64,000 nucleotides of DNA from Megalobrama amblycephala (Eukaryota; Chordata; Actinopteri; Cypriniformes; Xenocyprididae): assembly GCF_018812025.1 (NCBI RefSeq), contig NC_063049.1, positions 36,780,447-36,844,446 on the forward strand. Direction: 5' to 3'. This document shows positions 24,701 to 39,700 of this stretch, piece by piece (the stretch's first letter is position 1; every line of letters starts with the position of its first letter). The notes beneath the pieces were generated by a model. It had not been told where the DNA came from and did not search any database. It worked only from the letters and a program-made list of their open reading frames with translations. The translations under genes were made by a program, and so were the position numbers.

Positions 24701-27700
24701 ATGGCGTGTAATCTTGATGGACCTAGTGCTTAGCTGCTCTGAGTTCATAGTCAGCCAAGGATGATTCAAAGCCTCAGTAGCAGTCATACGATGTTTGCGC
24801 TCTTTGGTTAGTAGGCGGTCCACAAAGTCTAATGCCTCAACACTTACATGCTTAAAGACTTCATCATCAAAACTGTACTCGGCATTGCAAATGCTCTCAA
24901 TCATTTGCTGATTAGTTTCAGCAGCAAATGGATTAAGTCCACTAAGAAGAACATAAACAAGGACACCAACAGACCACATATCTGTCACAGTGCTAACCAT
25001 CTCATTTTGATGAATTTCTGGTGCCGCAAACTCAGCTGTTGTATACTGAACCTTAAATTGGTCTCCAGGTGTAAGGTGTCTAGATTGTCCAAGCTCAATG
25101 ATCTTGACATTAGTTCCCTTTCTTGTGGTGTACACTATATTTTCAGGCCTGATATCAAAGTGACCATAACTCTTGCTGTGAAGGAATTCAAGAGCTTCAC
25201 ACACTTGTCTGATATAGTTAACAATTTCACGCTCGCTGAGCTCAAAGTTGGCTGTACCAAGGCGCTCAAATATGTCCACACCAGAGATGAAATCATAAAT
25301 CATGACTAGCTCTTCAGGGCTGTCAAATGACTCATGCAGTAGCAGGAAGTTCTTGTGGCGTGCCACATTCAATGTTGCAATTTCTTTTTTCACTAGTGCC
25401 TGATCTGCACCTCTAACTTTGACAAATTTAGCCATGTAAGTTTTCTCAGAGCTGGTCTCAATACACCGGTGAACAATACCAAACTGTCCGCGGCCAAGCT
25501 CTTCAGCAATCATGTACTTGGTATGAATATTCTTAGTCTCTGAATGAGGAGCTTTGCTTTTGGAAACTGGCCTGGTGTCATCAACTTCTTCGTCATAGTT
25601 AAGAACTCTTGATTTGTCTTCCTTTGTCACAACAGGTCCACTTGGTTCAGACGGTGCACTCTGACCAAATTTATTTTCAGCTATGATTCGGAATTGATAG
25701 CTTGTCTTTCCAAACAGATTGACAACAGTGTAGTGGGTGTCCCGAGACTGGCCAACACGAATCCACCTTTCTGCTGTGGTGGCACACTTCTCTATGATGT
25801 AGTTTGTGACTTTACTTCCACCATCACTGGCTGGTGCTACCCAGTGGAGTGTTACAGAATCTCTTGAAATCTCACTGGCTTTGATGCCACGTGGTGGATC
25901 AGGCACATCGGCAACATCAAGTTCAACTGTTTGCTGGTCAATTCCAAATCTGTTTTTGGCACACACAATATAGAAACCAGCATCATTCCTTTCTACTCCA
26001 TTCACGAATACAAGAGATGTGAAGGATCGTGTGACAATGACTTGATAGTGTCCATCATTATCAAGAAGGTCTTGTCCTTTCTGCCAAGTGATAACTGGAT
26101 CTGGTTTTCCACTGAAAGGAATCTTGATGTTCACTACTTCACCACGAAGGGCAGGGATAGCCTCCTTTCCTTGTAGATTCTTAGGTAGATGAATCTTAGC
26201 AGGGACTGAAAAAACAGAAATATTTTAATCAGTTGTTTGGAAATAGCTTGTATAGCCAAGTAAAGTACAATAAATAAAACTTTGGAAGCTTACCTTCAAC
26301 ATCTAGAGAGACAGTAGCAGAAATTGATCCGCCCTGGTTTGTCGCTCTGATTTGATATACAGTTGAGTCTTCTGCATCGCAATCAGCAATAACAAGCTGA
26401 TGGTAGCCTCCCTTGAATTCTTGGATCTTGATTTTGGTGCCATCAGCTTGAATTTCCTTTCCACGCTTGAACCATTTTATTACAGGCTTGGGCTGTCCTG
26501 TTATCTTGCAGACAAATGTTGCATTGCTCTTGAATTTTACACTCATGTTTCTAAGGTCTTCCTTGAAGGCAGGAGCACGCACATCGACATCAGTCTTTGG
26601 AATGACAGGGTCAGATACTTCACTGTATTCACTTTCTCCACCAATGTTTTCACATTTCACACGGAATTCATACACTAAACCTTCTGTCAGGCCCTTGACA
26701 GAATAAACAGTCTGGTGGATTTCATCTGTTGTAACTGCAGCCCATTCACCCTTCTTCTTATCTTGCTTTTCAAGACAGTAGGTCTTAATTTTAGAGCCTC
26801 CATCACTGAGAGGTGGCTTCCAAGACACAACACAGGAGTTTTTGGTAATTCCAGACACAACTGGTTTTAATGGAGCTCCTGGCCTCTCTGTAAAAAAATT
26901 TTGATTTGAATAACAACACTAAATAATAACAACAAAATTGTGGTTACTTTTTTACTCATATTTCTTTATAACTTACCTAGCTGGCTCTTGATGAGAATAG
27001 CAGAAGGAGTCTCCAGTAATTCACTATTGCCATAACGATTTTGTGCTGAAACACGGAAGTAGTATCCCTCATTTTCAACAAGGTTAGGAATTCTGCATGA
27101 AGTGCCTGTGATGGATGATGATACAAGTTCCCACTCTGCTCCTTCCTTGTCTTCACGCTTTTCCACAATATAATTTGTGATCATAGATCCTCCATCATCT
27201 TTGGGTGCTTTCCAGCTAATAATCACAGAATTCTTCAACAGAGCATCAAGAACAAGAGGACCTTCAGGCATAGCAGGCTTATCTGAAAACAAACAAAAGA
27301 ATATGTTAATTGCTCTTATTTCTACTGCTAACTACAAAACCTTTAGGAGAATTAGGAGACAAATTATTAAGCATATACCTAAGATTTCAACTTGAGTTAC
27401 AGTATCTGCAGCCCCGAAATGGTTGTTGATCCTGATTCTGTATTTTCCTCCGTTTACTCTGCGCTGTACATTCTTGAGAATCAAATGAGTGTAATGCTCT
27501 GTATTTTCAATGATCACATTCTCAGAGGGCTCCAAAGCCTTTGCTCCATAAAGCCACATGATTTTAGGTTGAGGTCGGCCAATGTAAACAACATGTATGC
27601 GCACTGTGCTACCACATGTTGCAAAGAATTTGTCTTTCAGTGGCACTGGGAACTGTGGTGCTGCTTCAAGGACCAGAGTTCCACTGGTCTCACAGTCACC

Positions 27701-30700
27701 TGCTTCATTCACAGCCTTGCATGTGTACAGACCCTCATCTTCCTGTTGATCTGTTGAAATGGTCAATGTATGGTTGCGACCATCAGAGGTTGCTGCATAT
27801 TTGCGACCCTCTTTGATTTCCTTTCCGCCCTTGTACCATTTAATTTCTGGAACAGGTCTTCCAATAATCTGACACTTGAGAGTTGCAGTTTGTCCAAGTT
27901 TGGCAGTGACTTCATCCATCTCTTTCCTAAGACCTGGTTTAGTTCCAACTGAAGAAAAAAAAAAAAAACAACAAGGACAGCTATAATGACATTTATTTTA
28001 GTCAAACATCCCCAAAAATGCATTGGGATAAATACTGAATATTATTATTGTATTGACAAATCACAATACACACAACAATCCCTCTAATGTTATTTCAAAC
28101 AGTGCTTACCACCCAGTTTAGTTTTGATGCCAGTTGCTGTTCTGCGTGGTCTGCTGATTCCAGTTTCATTTTCAGCAAATACTCTGAATTCATATTCAGT
28201 TGCCTCTTGTAGACCACCCTGAGTGTACTGTTTTTCCTTTGTGCGCTCCTTATTGCATTTCTTCCAAGCACTCTCTCCAGACTTTCGATATTCAATCCAG
28301 TAGCCAAGAACTGGTTTTCCACCATCACATGCTGGAGCCTCCCATTTAATTGTAATGTAGTCTTTGGTTACAGTCATGGTGTCAATTTCTCCTGGCTGGC
28401 TTGGTTTATCTAAATGAATAAACAGTGTAATAAAAAATATTTTCCATAAATCAAGGCAACAATTTTGAATCAATTACTTAATAAACAGAAGACATATTAT
28501 GAGTACATATTATGAAGACCAATTAAGAATGAGGTCCTACCAAATGGATCTTTGCATATTACTGAATCTGATGCAGGTCCTGGTTCACTCTCTCCAATGT
28601 CATTTACAGCAATTACACGGAACTGATACTCAGCATCAGTAGTGAGCTGACTAAGAGTATACATTGTTGAGGTAATCTTTGTCTCATGACGAATCCACTT
28701 ATCAGACGACACTTCTTTGTACTCAATGAAGTAACCAGTAATGCGAGATCCACCATCATCCTTAGGTTTAGTCCAAGCCAAAGCAGCAGAACTCTTTGTA
28801 ACATCCATGATTTCTGGTGGAGTGCCTGAAGCCTCTGGGACACCTAAAATATTAACAACAGAAAACAAAAGAAAATGTTTTTATGTTTATTAACAAACAT
28901 GCAATGCCTAGAAATGAGACAAATGACAAGCACTTACAAATGGGAGTCTTTGGTACAACAGTTCCCTCTGATTTCAGGGAGTTGCTGATTCCAAACTGGT
29001 TCTCTGCTGTCACCTTGAAGTGGTATTCAACATTTTCTTCCAGTCCTTTAACCACAAGGGATGTGTCAACCACCCGCGAGTCAACAGTGTACCAAGCTGC
29101 TTTTGTTACTTCACGTCTCTCCACAATGTAGCCAACAATTTCAGAACCACCATCTTCTGTTGGTGGTTTCCAGCTAACTCTTACAGAATGTGCTTGTATA
29201 TCATCAAATGCAAGAGGGCCTTCAGGTGCAGATGAGCGGCCAATAACCTTGACCTTGATAGGAAGCATCTTTTTGCCACACTTATTTTCCAGATGGAGAT
29301 AGTAAACGCCAGAATCAGACCTTTCAGCTTGTTTGATTACAAGCTCAGATACGTCTTCATTAGAGGCAATCATTGCACGGTTGGTCACCTCTGATCCATC
29401 CTTGGTCCATTTGCTGGTAGGAGTAGGTTTGCCTTTGATGGGCACTGAAAGCCTGATTACTCCTCCAGATCTGACTATAAGGACATCTTTGTATTTTGCT
29501 TCAAGATCATAACTTGGAGGATCTGAAACACCGAACATTTCAAATGATTAAATTATTTCATACATGTAACACTTGACACATATAAGTAAAAGGAGTTAAG
29601 GACATGGTCATGAGACCTTACCAAGCATCTCTGTTATAGTCACAACTCCAGGTACTTCAGCTGGTTCACCTGGACCACCAGAATTGCAAGCCATGACACG
29701 GAATTTGAATTCCTCTCCTTGTGGCATTTGTGTCAAAGTATATTCACAGATCAGTGAAGGTGTAGTGTTGCACTTAATCCAGGTTACTGAACCAATTTTT
29801 TGCATCTCAATTAGATAGCCTGTAACCTTAGCACCACCTTCCTCATCTGGAGGACTCCAGGCCAGAGACACAGAAGATTTTGTGGTATCTGTGACTCGTG
29901 GGTTTTGAGGTGATCCAGGTGGATCTGTAGGGATTATGCAATAGTTTAATAAGTGATAATAATTGAATGCACCAAAATTCTGCAGTATTTTAGTATATAA
30001 AAAAAAAAAAAACACACTAAATTTTGCTTACCAACTGGATCATTTGCTACTGCTGGTTTAGAAAGAAGGCTAGGTTTGCCAACACCACGAGCATTGATGG
30101 CTGTCACTCTGTGCTCATATTCCAGGCCTTCAATTAAACCAGTGGATCTGTATCTTGTCATTGTTACTGGATTTTTATTAGCACGGATCCACCTGTCTGA
30201 TCTGACCTCCTTGCGTTCAATAATGTAGCCAGACACCTCTAAGCCTCCGTCCTCATCTGGTGGCTCCCATGCAACAGTCATGCCGTCACGTGATACATCA
30301 AAGACAATGGGTCTTCCAGGCGGCCCGGGAATGGCTGTAACAACAATTCAATATTGCAATCGTGTAGGTCTAAAATATTTATGTCTATCTATACATAGAT
30401 ATTAATGTGCATATGCTATTTTTTTTTTTAATTCTTAGGTTTCTTATGTAAAAATGTTTATGTTTTTCTTACATTTGGAGCTCTTGCACATTACGACTTC
30501 TGACTGTAAGTACTCCCCAGTGCCATAACGATTGGTTGCTGCAACCCGGAACACATATTCATCGCCCTCTGTCAATCTGTCAAATTTAAATGTTGGTCTG
30601 CTAACTGATTCTGAAACAGGTACCCATCCTGGGCGATGAGCATCACGTTGTTCAACCACATAGTTGCTAATTGGTGCGCCACCATCTCTCATAGGTGGAT

Positions 30701-33700
30701 CCCAACTTATTGTAACTGATGTTGCATCAATTTCATCAAATCTAATGGGTCCTTGAGGCTCATCAGGTTTAGCTAAAGAGAAAGAGAGAAGAGGGTTGTT
30801 AATAATATTAATTCTCAATCATTTTAAAATATCCATTTTAATGTAGGGAGTGGGTACTTACAAAGAATGATGACTTTGATGTTTTCAGTAATTACTCCTG
30901 TTGTGTTTTTCACCTCTAGAGTATACACTCCACTATCATCAATGGTGGTGTCAAGAATAGTTAATTTAGAGAATTTTCCAGTTGACTTAATCTTCACACG
31001 TTCCACAATCTTTAACCTATTGTCATTGAAGAACCAAGAGCAAACTGGTGGTGGTCTTCCTATGATTGGCAAGTCAAGCTCAAGGGGTTTGCCTGCCAAA
31101 ACACTGATCATCTTTTGTGGAATAGTTGATAGATCAACCTTTGGCATAACTGAAAGAGAATAAACAAACAACAAAAAGAAAGAGGCATAAACAGTGAGAC
31201 ATAATAACAACAACATCTTGTGACTTGTATTGTTATTATTATAATACATACCTCTTTGTTCTTGAACTGTCACTGCTGTCACAATTTCTTTTGGCTCACC
31301 AGCTCCTCTGCTATTGACAGCACGTACCCTGAAGAGGTACTGCTCATTCTCATTCAGTGACACGATAGTGAACTCAAAGTCTGTAAGTTTCAAAGTTGCC
31401 ACCTTCATCCACTTGTCAGTACCAGCCTTACAAGCCTCAACAATGTAGCCAGTGAGTCTGCTGCCTCCATCATGTAAAGGTTTCTCCCATGCAAGTGAAA
31501 CACTGGATTTGGTTACATCTACAACTTCGAGCTTGGCTGGTGGCAGTGGAACTTCACACACCAACACAACATCGCCTGTCTCACAAGGTTCACCAACACC
31601 ATAGATATTCTCTGGTAAGACTCTGAAATAATACAGCATTCCTTCTGTCAGACCAGTAATTTTGTATGATGTCTTGCTGCATTTGGATGTGACTGTTTTG
31701 TATGCTCTCATTGATGCCTCTCGTCTTTCAATTATGTAATTGTTGACAGGTGCTCCACCATCAACCTCAGGAGCATCCCAAGTAATATGAGCTGAATCTT
31801 TTGTGAGTTCTTTCATCTTAATTGGACCAGGTGGACCAGGTGTATCTGAGAAAGAATCCACATGCTGGTTAGTCACCATTTCATGGTATTTCGTTATATG
31901 CTCTCTAAATAATTTACAGGATTTAATATGAGAAAACATACCATAGATTTTCACAAGGATACTTGCATCCTTCTTCCCAGCTGAATTGGAAGCTTCAATT
32001 GTATATCTACCAGCATCATAGCGGTGCACCTTGTCAATAATGAGAGTTGTGGCAGTTTTGGTCACCTCAATAAAGCCACGATTTTCAAGGTCCACACCAG
32101 GTTTGCTCCAGGTTACAGTTGGGATTGGTCTACCAGTAACAGTAACATGTAGGCGCAGAGAACTTCCTGCTCTCAGACAAATTGTCTTTGTCAGTTCATC
32201 AGGCAGCTCAAGGTCAGGAATTTCTAGAATAAATAATAAAAAATTAGAATTTATTAGAGAATACACTGGACATTGCTTCTTTTTTGCATTGGTATATATA
32301 TATATATATAAAACTTCAGTACCATACAAACATTTAGAAGTTGTTTGAACATACCGATTCTTTCTACAGGTTCAGTCTCTACACAAGGATCACTGAAGTC
32401 ACCCATTCCATTTACATTGACTGCTGCAACTCTGAAACAGTACTTTTTGCCAGCGGAAAGGCCTGTAACTGTGTGTTCTGTCAACCTAAGATTCTTTTCA
32501 TGCACTTTTGTCCATTCCTCTGCACCAGCTTCTTGCATCTCAAGAACATAACCAATAACATCAGCACCACCATCTTCAACTGGTCGTGTCCAAGCGAGAC
32601 TAACACTGTCTTTGTGTGTGTCTGTAACCCGTGGAATTGAAGGTGGACCTGAAATGCCTAAAATAGGGATTTAATATAATGTAAACATTTTTACTTTTGT
32701 AATATACACATTTAAATGTTAAAAAGTATGTTGTTTCGGGAACATACCTGTTGGTACTCTGCATACTGCATACATTGACACTTCACTAGGTTCACTATCT
32801 CCAGCTGCATTCATGGCTGTTATGCGGAACTGGTAAATGTTGCCTTCATGGAGACCAGTGACTTTGAAAGATGTGTCCTTGAGAATAGAATCTCTGTTCA
32901 CCTTGATCCATCTAACACTCTTTCTTTCACGGTACTCAATCAAGTAGTTTGTAACTTCACTGCCACCATCACTTTCAGGCTTCAGCCACTCAATCGTTGC
33001 AAAGTCTTTTCCAACTGCAAGGATTTCTGGGGCTCCAGGGGGTGATGGGACAGCTGTAATTGGAAATGAAGGTGTAATTGTAAGATGCAAAATTGCAAAA
33101 TCTCATCTAAAGTTTTTAATATTAATCCTGGTACTTACTGAATGTGTTTCTGGCAAAGATGGGGGTAGACTGTACAGCCACGCCAGATCCATACTTGTTC
33201 ACACCTCTCACACGGAATATGTATTCATTGTTCTTGAAAAGTCTTTTAATTTCGTATGTTAGGGCTTTGCATTCATCCTCCATGATAACCCAGTTAAGTC
33301 TATTGGTATCCCTTCTTTCAACAATGTAATGTGTTATTGGGTCTCCACCATCCTCCAGTGGCTCTTTCCAAGACACTGTGCATTTTTCCTCAGATACATT
33401 GCTGACTGTAATCTCCTGACAGGGACCAGGTGTATCTTGTAAAAGAAGAAAGATTATCATTAACATATTTAAAACTGAAGATCATGTTCATTTATGGTAT
33501 GGCTGTATGTTTAGCACACCTACCAAGCACTTTAACATTGACCTCAGCGGTTTTTGTTCCACTAGCATTCTTAACTGTCAGAACATACTTCCCAGTGTCA
33601 TCTCTGTCACAGAACTTGATGATTGCCAGAGCACGGGTACTAGAGTACTGGAGAGCATATTTTTCACAAAGTTCTAGCTCTTTTGTACCCTTGGCCCAGC

Positions 33701-36700
33701 TGACTTTTGGATCAGGTTTTCCACCAACAGCAGCATCTAGCACTAAATCAGATCCAGCTCTGATTGTAACTGTGTCCACAAGAAGTTTGCTGTCCAGCTC
33801 TGCTTTTGGAGGACCTACAAAACAATTTAAGTGTCATGAGTATTTATGAGTTTTTATTAATACAATGTTAGTCTTGTGTGTATTGTGACAGAAACATGTA
33901 TTATACATACTGTATTCTGCTTTGCAGGTCACTGGTCCTGTTGAAACTGATGCCAGGCTCAATACTCCATTTGCATTTTTGGCAATGACACGGAATTCAT
34001 ATTCCTCTCCTTCTCCCAGTGCAGTGACAGTGAAATGTGTGTCAGTAACATTAGTGTAGTTACACTTAAGCCATCGACCTTCTCCAGTGACAGTATATGG
34101 CTTTCGCTCAACAATGTAGCCTGTGATTGGGCTTCCACCATCGTTTAGAGGCACAGACCATTTGATTGAGACTGTTGATCTTGATACATTTGTAACTTCT
34201 GGTTTTCCTGGAGGATCTATATATTTGTATCATCATAAAAGAACACATATCAGTATTGTTTTTTTTTCTGATCTAAATGGATATGAATTACTTTTTGATT
34301 GTAATATACTTACCAACTGGATTTTGTGCCACAGCTCTCTTTGATGCTTCACTTGCTTTGCTGAGACCAGCACTATTCATTGCATACACTCTGAACTGGT
34401 ATTCAAGACCCTCAACAAGGCCTTCCACTTTGTAGTAGCATTCAAAGCAGGGAATCTTGTTTTCTCTCACCCAGAGAATTGTGTTACGCTCCTTCTTTTC
34501 AATCCAGTATCCAGTGACCTTGCTGCCACCATCATGGTATGGTTCCTCCCAGCGAATGCTCATGCTGTTGGCAGTTACAGAGAACACTTCTGGCTTTGTT
34601 GGAGGGCCTGAAGGAACTGTGAAAACAAAAACATGTAATAAGATATTTGATATTTCATACAGTATCTCAAAACTGCTAATTTCTTATTATCTATTTCATA
34701 CCAAATGGATGCTCTGCAACAATCGTCTCAGATTCGGTTGGTTTGCTCACACCAAAACGGTTTTCAGCACAGATACGGAAAGTGTACTGCATGTATTTAG
34801 TTAGACGTGAAACATGGAAAGAAGTATGCTTTACACTTGAGTTAATAAGCTGCCAAGCGGTGGAGCCAGATTCACGCTTCTCAACAATGTAGTTTGTGAT
34901 GTCTGTTCCACCATCATCCTCAGGTGGATTCCATGATAGTACGCATGACTCTGATGTAATTGAGGAAATCTCAATAGGGCCCTCCGGAGGGCTTGGTCTG
35001 CCAATAACATTGACAGTGACACTAAAAGTCTTTGATCCAGTGACATTCTCAAGAGTTAGGAAATATCTGCCTCCATCACCCCTCATGCTGTCTTTAACTG
35101 TGAGAGTGGTCCTGTTTTTGCTAGTCTTGATTGACACCCTATCAGTTTGTTTCAGCCTCATTTCCTCAAGCTTCCAGGATACCTTTGGAGCAGGTCTTCC
35201 ACTAATTGGAACATCAATCTCAAAAGATTCACCAATCCTGCTAATAATGAGTTGGTTGGTGATGCCACTGAGGTCTGCGGTAGGTTCAATTCGTGGCTCT
35301 TTAATGATGACTGAGGAGAAAGCTTCCCTTGGCACACTGAACCCAGCATCATTCTTTGCCTTGACACGGAATTCATACTCACTGTTCTCTATAAGTCCTT
35401 CAATTTCAAGGCTTAGGTTTTTTGTTGTGCCACAAACAACCCATTTATCTGCGTCTTTAGCCTTTGACTCAACACAATATCCTGTTATACGGCTTCCTCC
35501 ATCATGCTCCGGCTTGAGCCAGGCCAGGGTTGCTGATGTGTCAGTTGTATCAATGATATCAACTCTCTTCGGTGCAGCAGGTTCAGCTGTGGCAATAACT
35601 GGGTCAGGCATTTCATATGCTTCGCCAAGACCATACTGATTCTCAGCCATGACTTTGAAGAAATAAGGTACACCTTCCAGGAGGTCAGAAATTCTCAGGC
35701 TTGTTTGAGTGGTCTTGGGTGCTGCCTCTGTCCATGTACGACGACTTGCCTCACGTTTCTCAACAACGTAATGATGAACACGTGCACCACCATCGTTGGT
35801 AGGAGGTTCCCAAGCAATTGTGAGAGCTCCTCTCGAGACTTCCTTGAGGGAGAGAGCCCCTGGTACACCAGGTGTGTCTAACACTTTGACAGCAATAGTA
35901 ATAGATTTATTGCCACTACTGTTCTCAAGAGTAAGAGTGTATTTTCCAGTATCATTTCTAGTGCAGTTTTCCAGTGTCAAAGCTGTGAATGTCTCGGTGG
36001 TGGTGATGTCTGTCATAACACCAAGTTCTCCATCTACTTTTGTCCAGGAAGCTGTAGGTGTTGGCTTTCCCTTAAAGGCTATACGGATACACACACTTCC
36101 TCCACTTTTTACAATATGTGTCTGTTTAAAAGATGCATCTATGTCAATTTCTGGTGCCAAGAGCCTATCTACTGCCTGTACAGACTCAGATATCTCTTTG
36201 ACATCGCCCTTTCCAACAGAATTGACTGCACAAATACGGAACTTGTACTCTGCAGTGGTTTCCAAACCAGTGACAGTGTATTTTGTGACAACACAAAGAT
36301 CCTCATTGACTCTGCGCCATTCCACTTCAGATCCCTTGCACATTTCAATAATGTAGCCATGGATTTCCATACCACCATCCCAGGCAGGTCTGGTCCATTC
36401 CAAGCTGACAGATGTATTGGTAGTGTCGGTCACATTGACAATAGATGGGGCATCAGGTACTTCTGTTGGCTCAGCACATTTAATTGGCATTGAAATGTTG
36501 CTTGGTGCTCCAATTCCAGCATCATTTACAGCATACACACGGAATTCATACTCAACATTCTCAGTGAGATGAGTCACTCTGTGTGCAACCTCAACAATGG
36601 GTTTCCTTGTTAGGACTTTCAGCCAACGACCAGTCTTCTTTTCACGTCTTTCCACAATGTAATATTTTATTGGGTTTCCACCATCATGTGTTGGAGGAGC

Positions 36701-39700
36701 CCAACTGATTGTGATACTCTCTCCATCAACATCCGTTGCATCTGGAGTTCCAGGAGAATCTGGAACAGCTGTAGGGATGAAAAAGAAAGAAATTACAGAA
36801 AATATTTTTTATAGTGTTGTATATAAAATTTGAGAAAAACATTTTAATATAAGCTGTTTATTATCTTACTGTATTGCATCTGTGCAATCACAGGAGCTGA
36901 ATCCAGTGGTCTGCTAACACCAAATTTATTGACTGCAGAAACACGGAACTGGTACTCGTTTGTCTTGATTAGTTTGGTGGCAGTGTATGTGCATGCCAAG
37001 CACTCATCTGTAACAAGTGCCCATGAAATCTTCGAAGTTTCACGCTTCTCAACAATGTAATGAGTGACCTCAGAACAACCATCATTTTCAGGTGGATTCC
37101 ATGAAAGTGTTACTTTGCCCTCAGAGATATCTGAGAACGTGATTGGACCAACAGGCTCTCCAGGTGTATCTTAAAGATAGAAATCATAGAAGCATAGGTT
37201 AAAGATATGGATATAAAAAAAACTAGAAATAAGATGGATAAGGTACAAAAATTATTCATACCAAAGACTTCAACTTTCATTGATTCCTTTTTAGTTCCTG
37301 AGGGATTTATGGCTTCCACGGTATAAAGACCACGGTGACTACGGTCAGCATCTCTGATAAAGAGGGTACTTGATCCAGAAATTGTTGTGATATCAACCAT
37401 TTTCTTAGTTAATTCAATGTTATCTCTGAACCAGGTAACTTTTGGTGTTGGTCTTCCAGTGATAATAACTTTGAGCCTGATGTTTTCTCCAGCTTTAATA
37501 GAGACTCCCTCAAAGTACTCCTGGCCAAACTCAATGTTTGGAGCAACTGAAAGATAAAAGATTTTGCACTTTTTAATATACACAGCACAGCAATTGCATG
37601 TATTGTGACAACCGGACAATGAGAAACACAATATAAACTGCATGAACTTACAGCTCTCATCTCTGATTACGACATATCCAGATGACTGAGAGGGTGGGCT
37701 CACTGTGCCGATGGCATTTCTTGCTATGACTCTAAATTCATAGCGTTCACCGCAAGCAAGACCAGTCACTGTAAATTCTGTGTCAGTCACATTCGAAAAA
37801 TTGGTCTTCAACCACCTTCCTTTGCCCTGTCGTTTCTCCACATTATAGGCAACAATTTTGCTTCCACCGTCACGCTTGGGTGCCTCCCATTTCAGTTTAA
37901 CTGATTCACTTGTTACATCAACATAGTCAGGGGTACCGGGTGGATCTGAGGTTAAAATACACAAGTTATTTAGTATTTAGCTACTGTCAGTTGTCATATT
38001 TTAACATGCAAGTTCTGTGTGAAAAAAAAAAAGTCTTAAAGTTGAACTTACCAACTGGAGAAACAGCCATAATAGGTTTGTTTGCATCACCCATGCGACT
38101 GTATCCAGCATCATTCTGGGCGTAGACTCTGAACTGGTATTCCAAGCCTTCAATAAGACCAAGAATCCTGTACTCCCTTTCTTTCACCAAAACTGTGTTG
38201 ACTTTTTGCCACATTATGCTGTTCTTCTCTTTCTTTTCAACATGGAACCCAAGGACTGGACAACCTCCATCATAGATTGGGGCATCCCACTGAATAGTCA
38301 TGCCATCGTTTGTAACATTGTAAACCACTGGTATGCCTGGTGGGCCGGGTGGTCTAAACTCATGCTTGGCAATGACATTTTGTGAAACTAAAGGTTCACT
38401 TGCACCATATCTATTTTCTGCACAGACTCTGAACTGATACTGAATTCCCTTGATCAAGTTAGGTACCTTAAACGATGTTCCAATTACACTTGAACAAGCC
38501 ATTTTCCAGTCTGTCTGAGAGGTGTCACGTTTCTCAACAGTGTAGCAAGTAATCTCTCCACCTCCATTATCATTTGGTTCATCCCAAGATATAGCTATAC
38601 TTTCTGCTCTGACCTCATCCAAGCGAATAGGTCCAATAGGTTTAGAGGGTGGTCCAAGGGTAATGACCTGTACGTGAAACGATTTTCTGAAGAATGTGTT
38701 GTCAAGAGTAAGTGTGTATTTGCCTCCATTCTCTTTCTCCACATTTTTTATCATAAGAGTGGCCTTGTTTTCAGTCTTCTTGAAGCGGACCTTTTCACTC
38801 TCCTTCAGTGGTAAGTTGTCCTTTAACCAAAGAATTGTTGGTCTAGGCTTACCCTTGTATGGCAATTCAATGTGTACATTGTGTCCCAAACGCACACTGA
38901 TTTGTCCATCAGGATACTCTTCAAGGTTTGCTTCTGGTGGAATAATGTAGTCCTTTACTTTAATTGGTCCAACTTCAACAAAATCACTATTACCCTTTTC
39001 ATTCTTAGAACAAACTCTGAAAAACATTTCAGAGAGTTCCTTAAGCTTTGTAACTTCATGTTCACAGTGCTTGTTTGTGCCAGCAGGAGCCCATTCTTCT
39101 TGACCTTGGAGTTTCTTTTCAATTATGTAGTCTGTAATAATGCTACCACCATCATAATCTGGTTTGTTCCATTGTAGTGTTACTGAAGTCTTTGTGGAGT
39201 CTTTCATAGAAAGGTCTTTGACTGGACCTGGGGTCTCAGTGGCTTTAACTGGCTCTGCTGTTTCACATGGATCTCCAACTCCATTCTCATTTTCTGCCAA
39301 TACACGGAAGAAGAAGGATGCCTTCTCAGAAAGTTCTTCAATTACACATGTGGTTTCTTTGCATTTATTTGTTACACAGGCATATGTACGCTTCGAAGAG
39401 TCTCTTTTCTCAACAACATAATTGGTAATTTCAGCGCCACCATCCAGTAGAGGAGGCTCCCAACAAAGAGTAACTTTTCCACGAGTGACATCTTTCAGGA
39501 TCAAATTCCTACAAGCAGCTGGAGTGTCCTGTACTTTAACAGATACAGTTAGTGACTTTGGTTCTCCCACACCATTTGATATATTAATGGTATATTTACC
39601 AGTGTCACTTCGAGTTACTTGTGTAATTATGAGACATGATGAAGTGTCTGTGTTGTGAATGTCATATTTAGGATCATTGTCAATGTTCTGGTCTTCCTTT

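Noticed and set aside
24752..25516. Calling an active Ser/Thr kinase
   Set aside because: The DFG position is ELG and HRD is HFD. I describe it as a degenerate titin kinase domain instead.
34896..35639. Plus-strand open frame of 247 codons opposite titin
   Set aside because: It is the antisense shadow of titin exon e22; the minus frame has clear Ig/FN3 domains and splice sites, while the plus frame has no known domain. The same applies to the other plus-strand frames across 20-64 kb.
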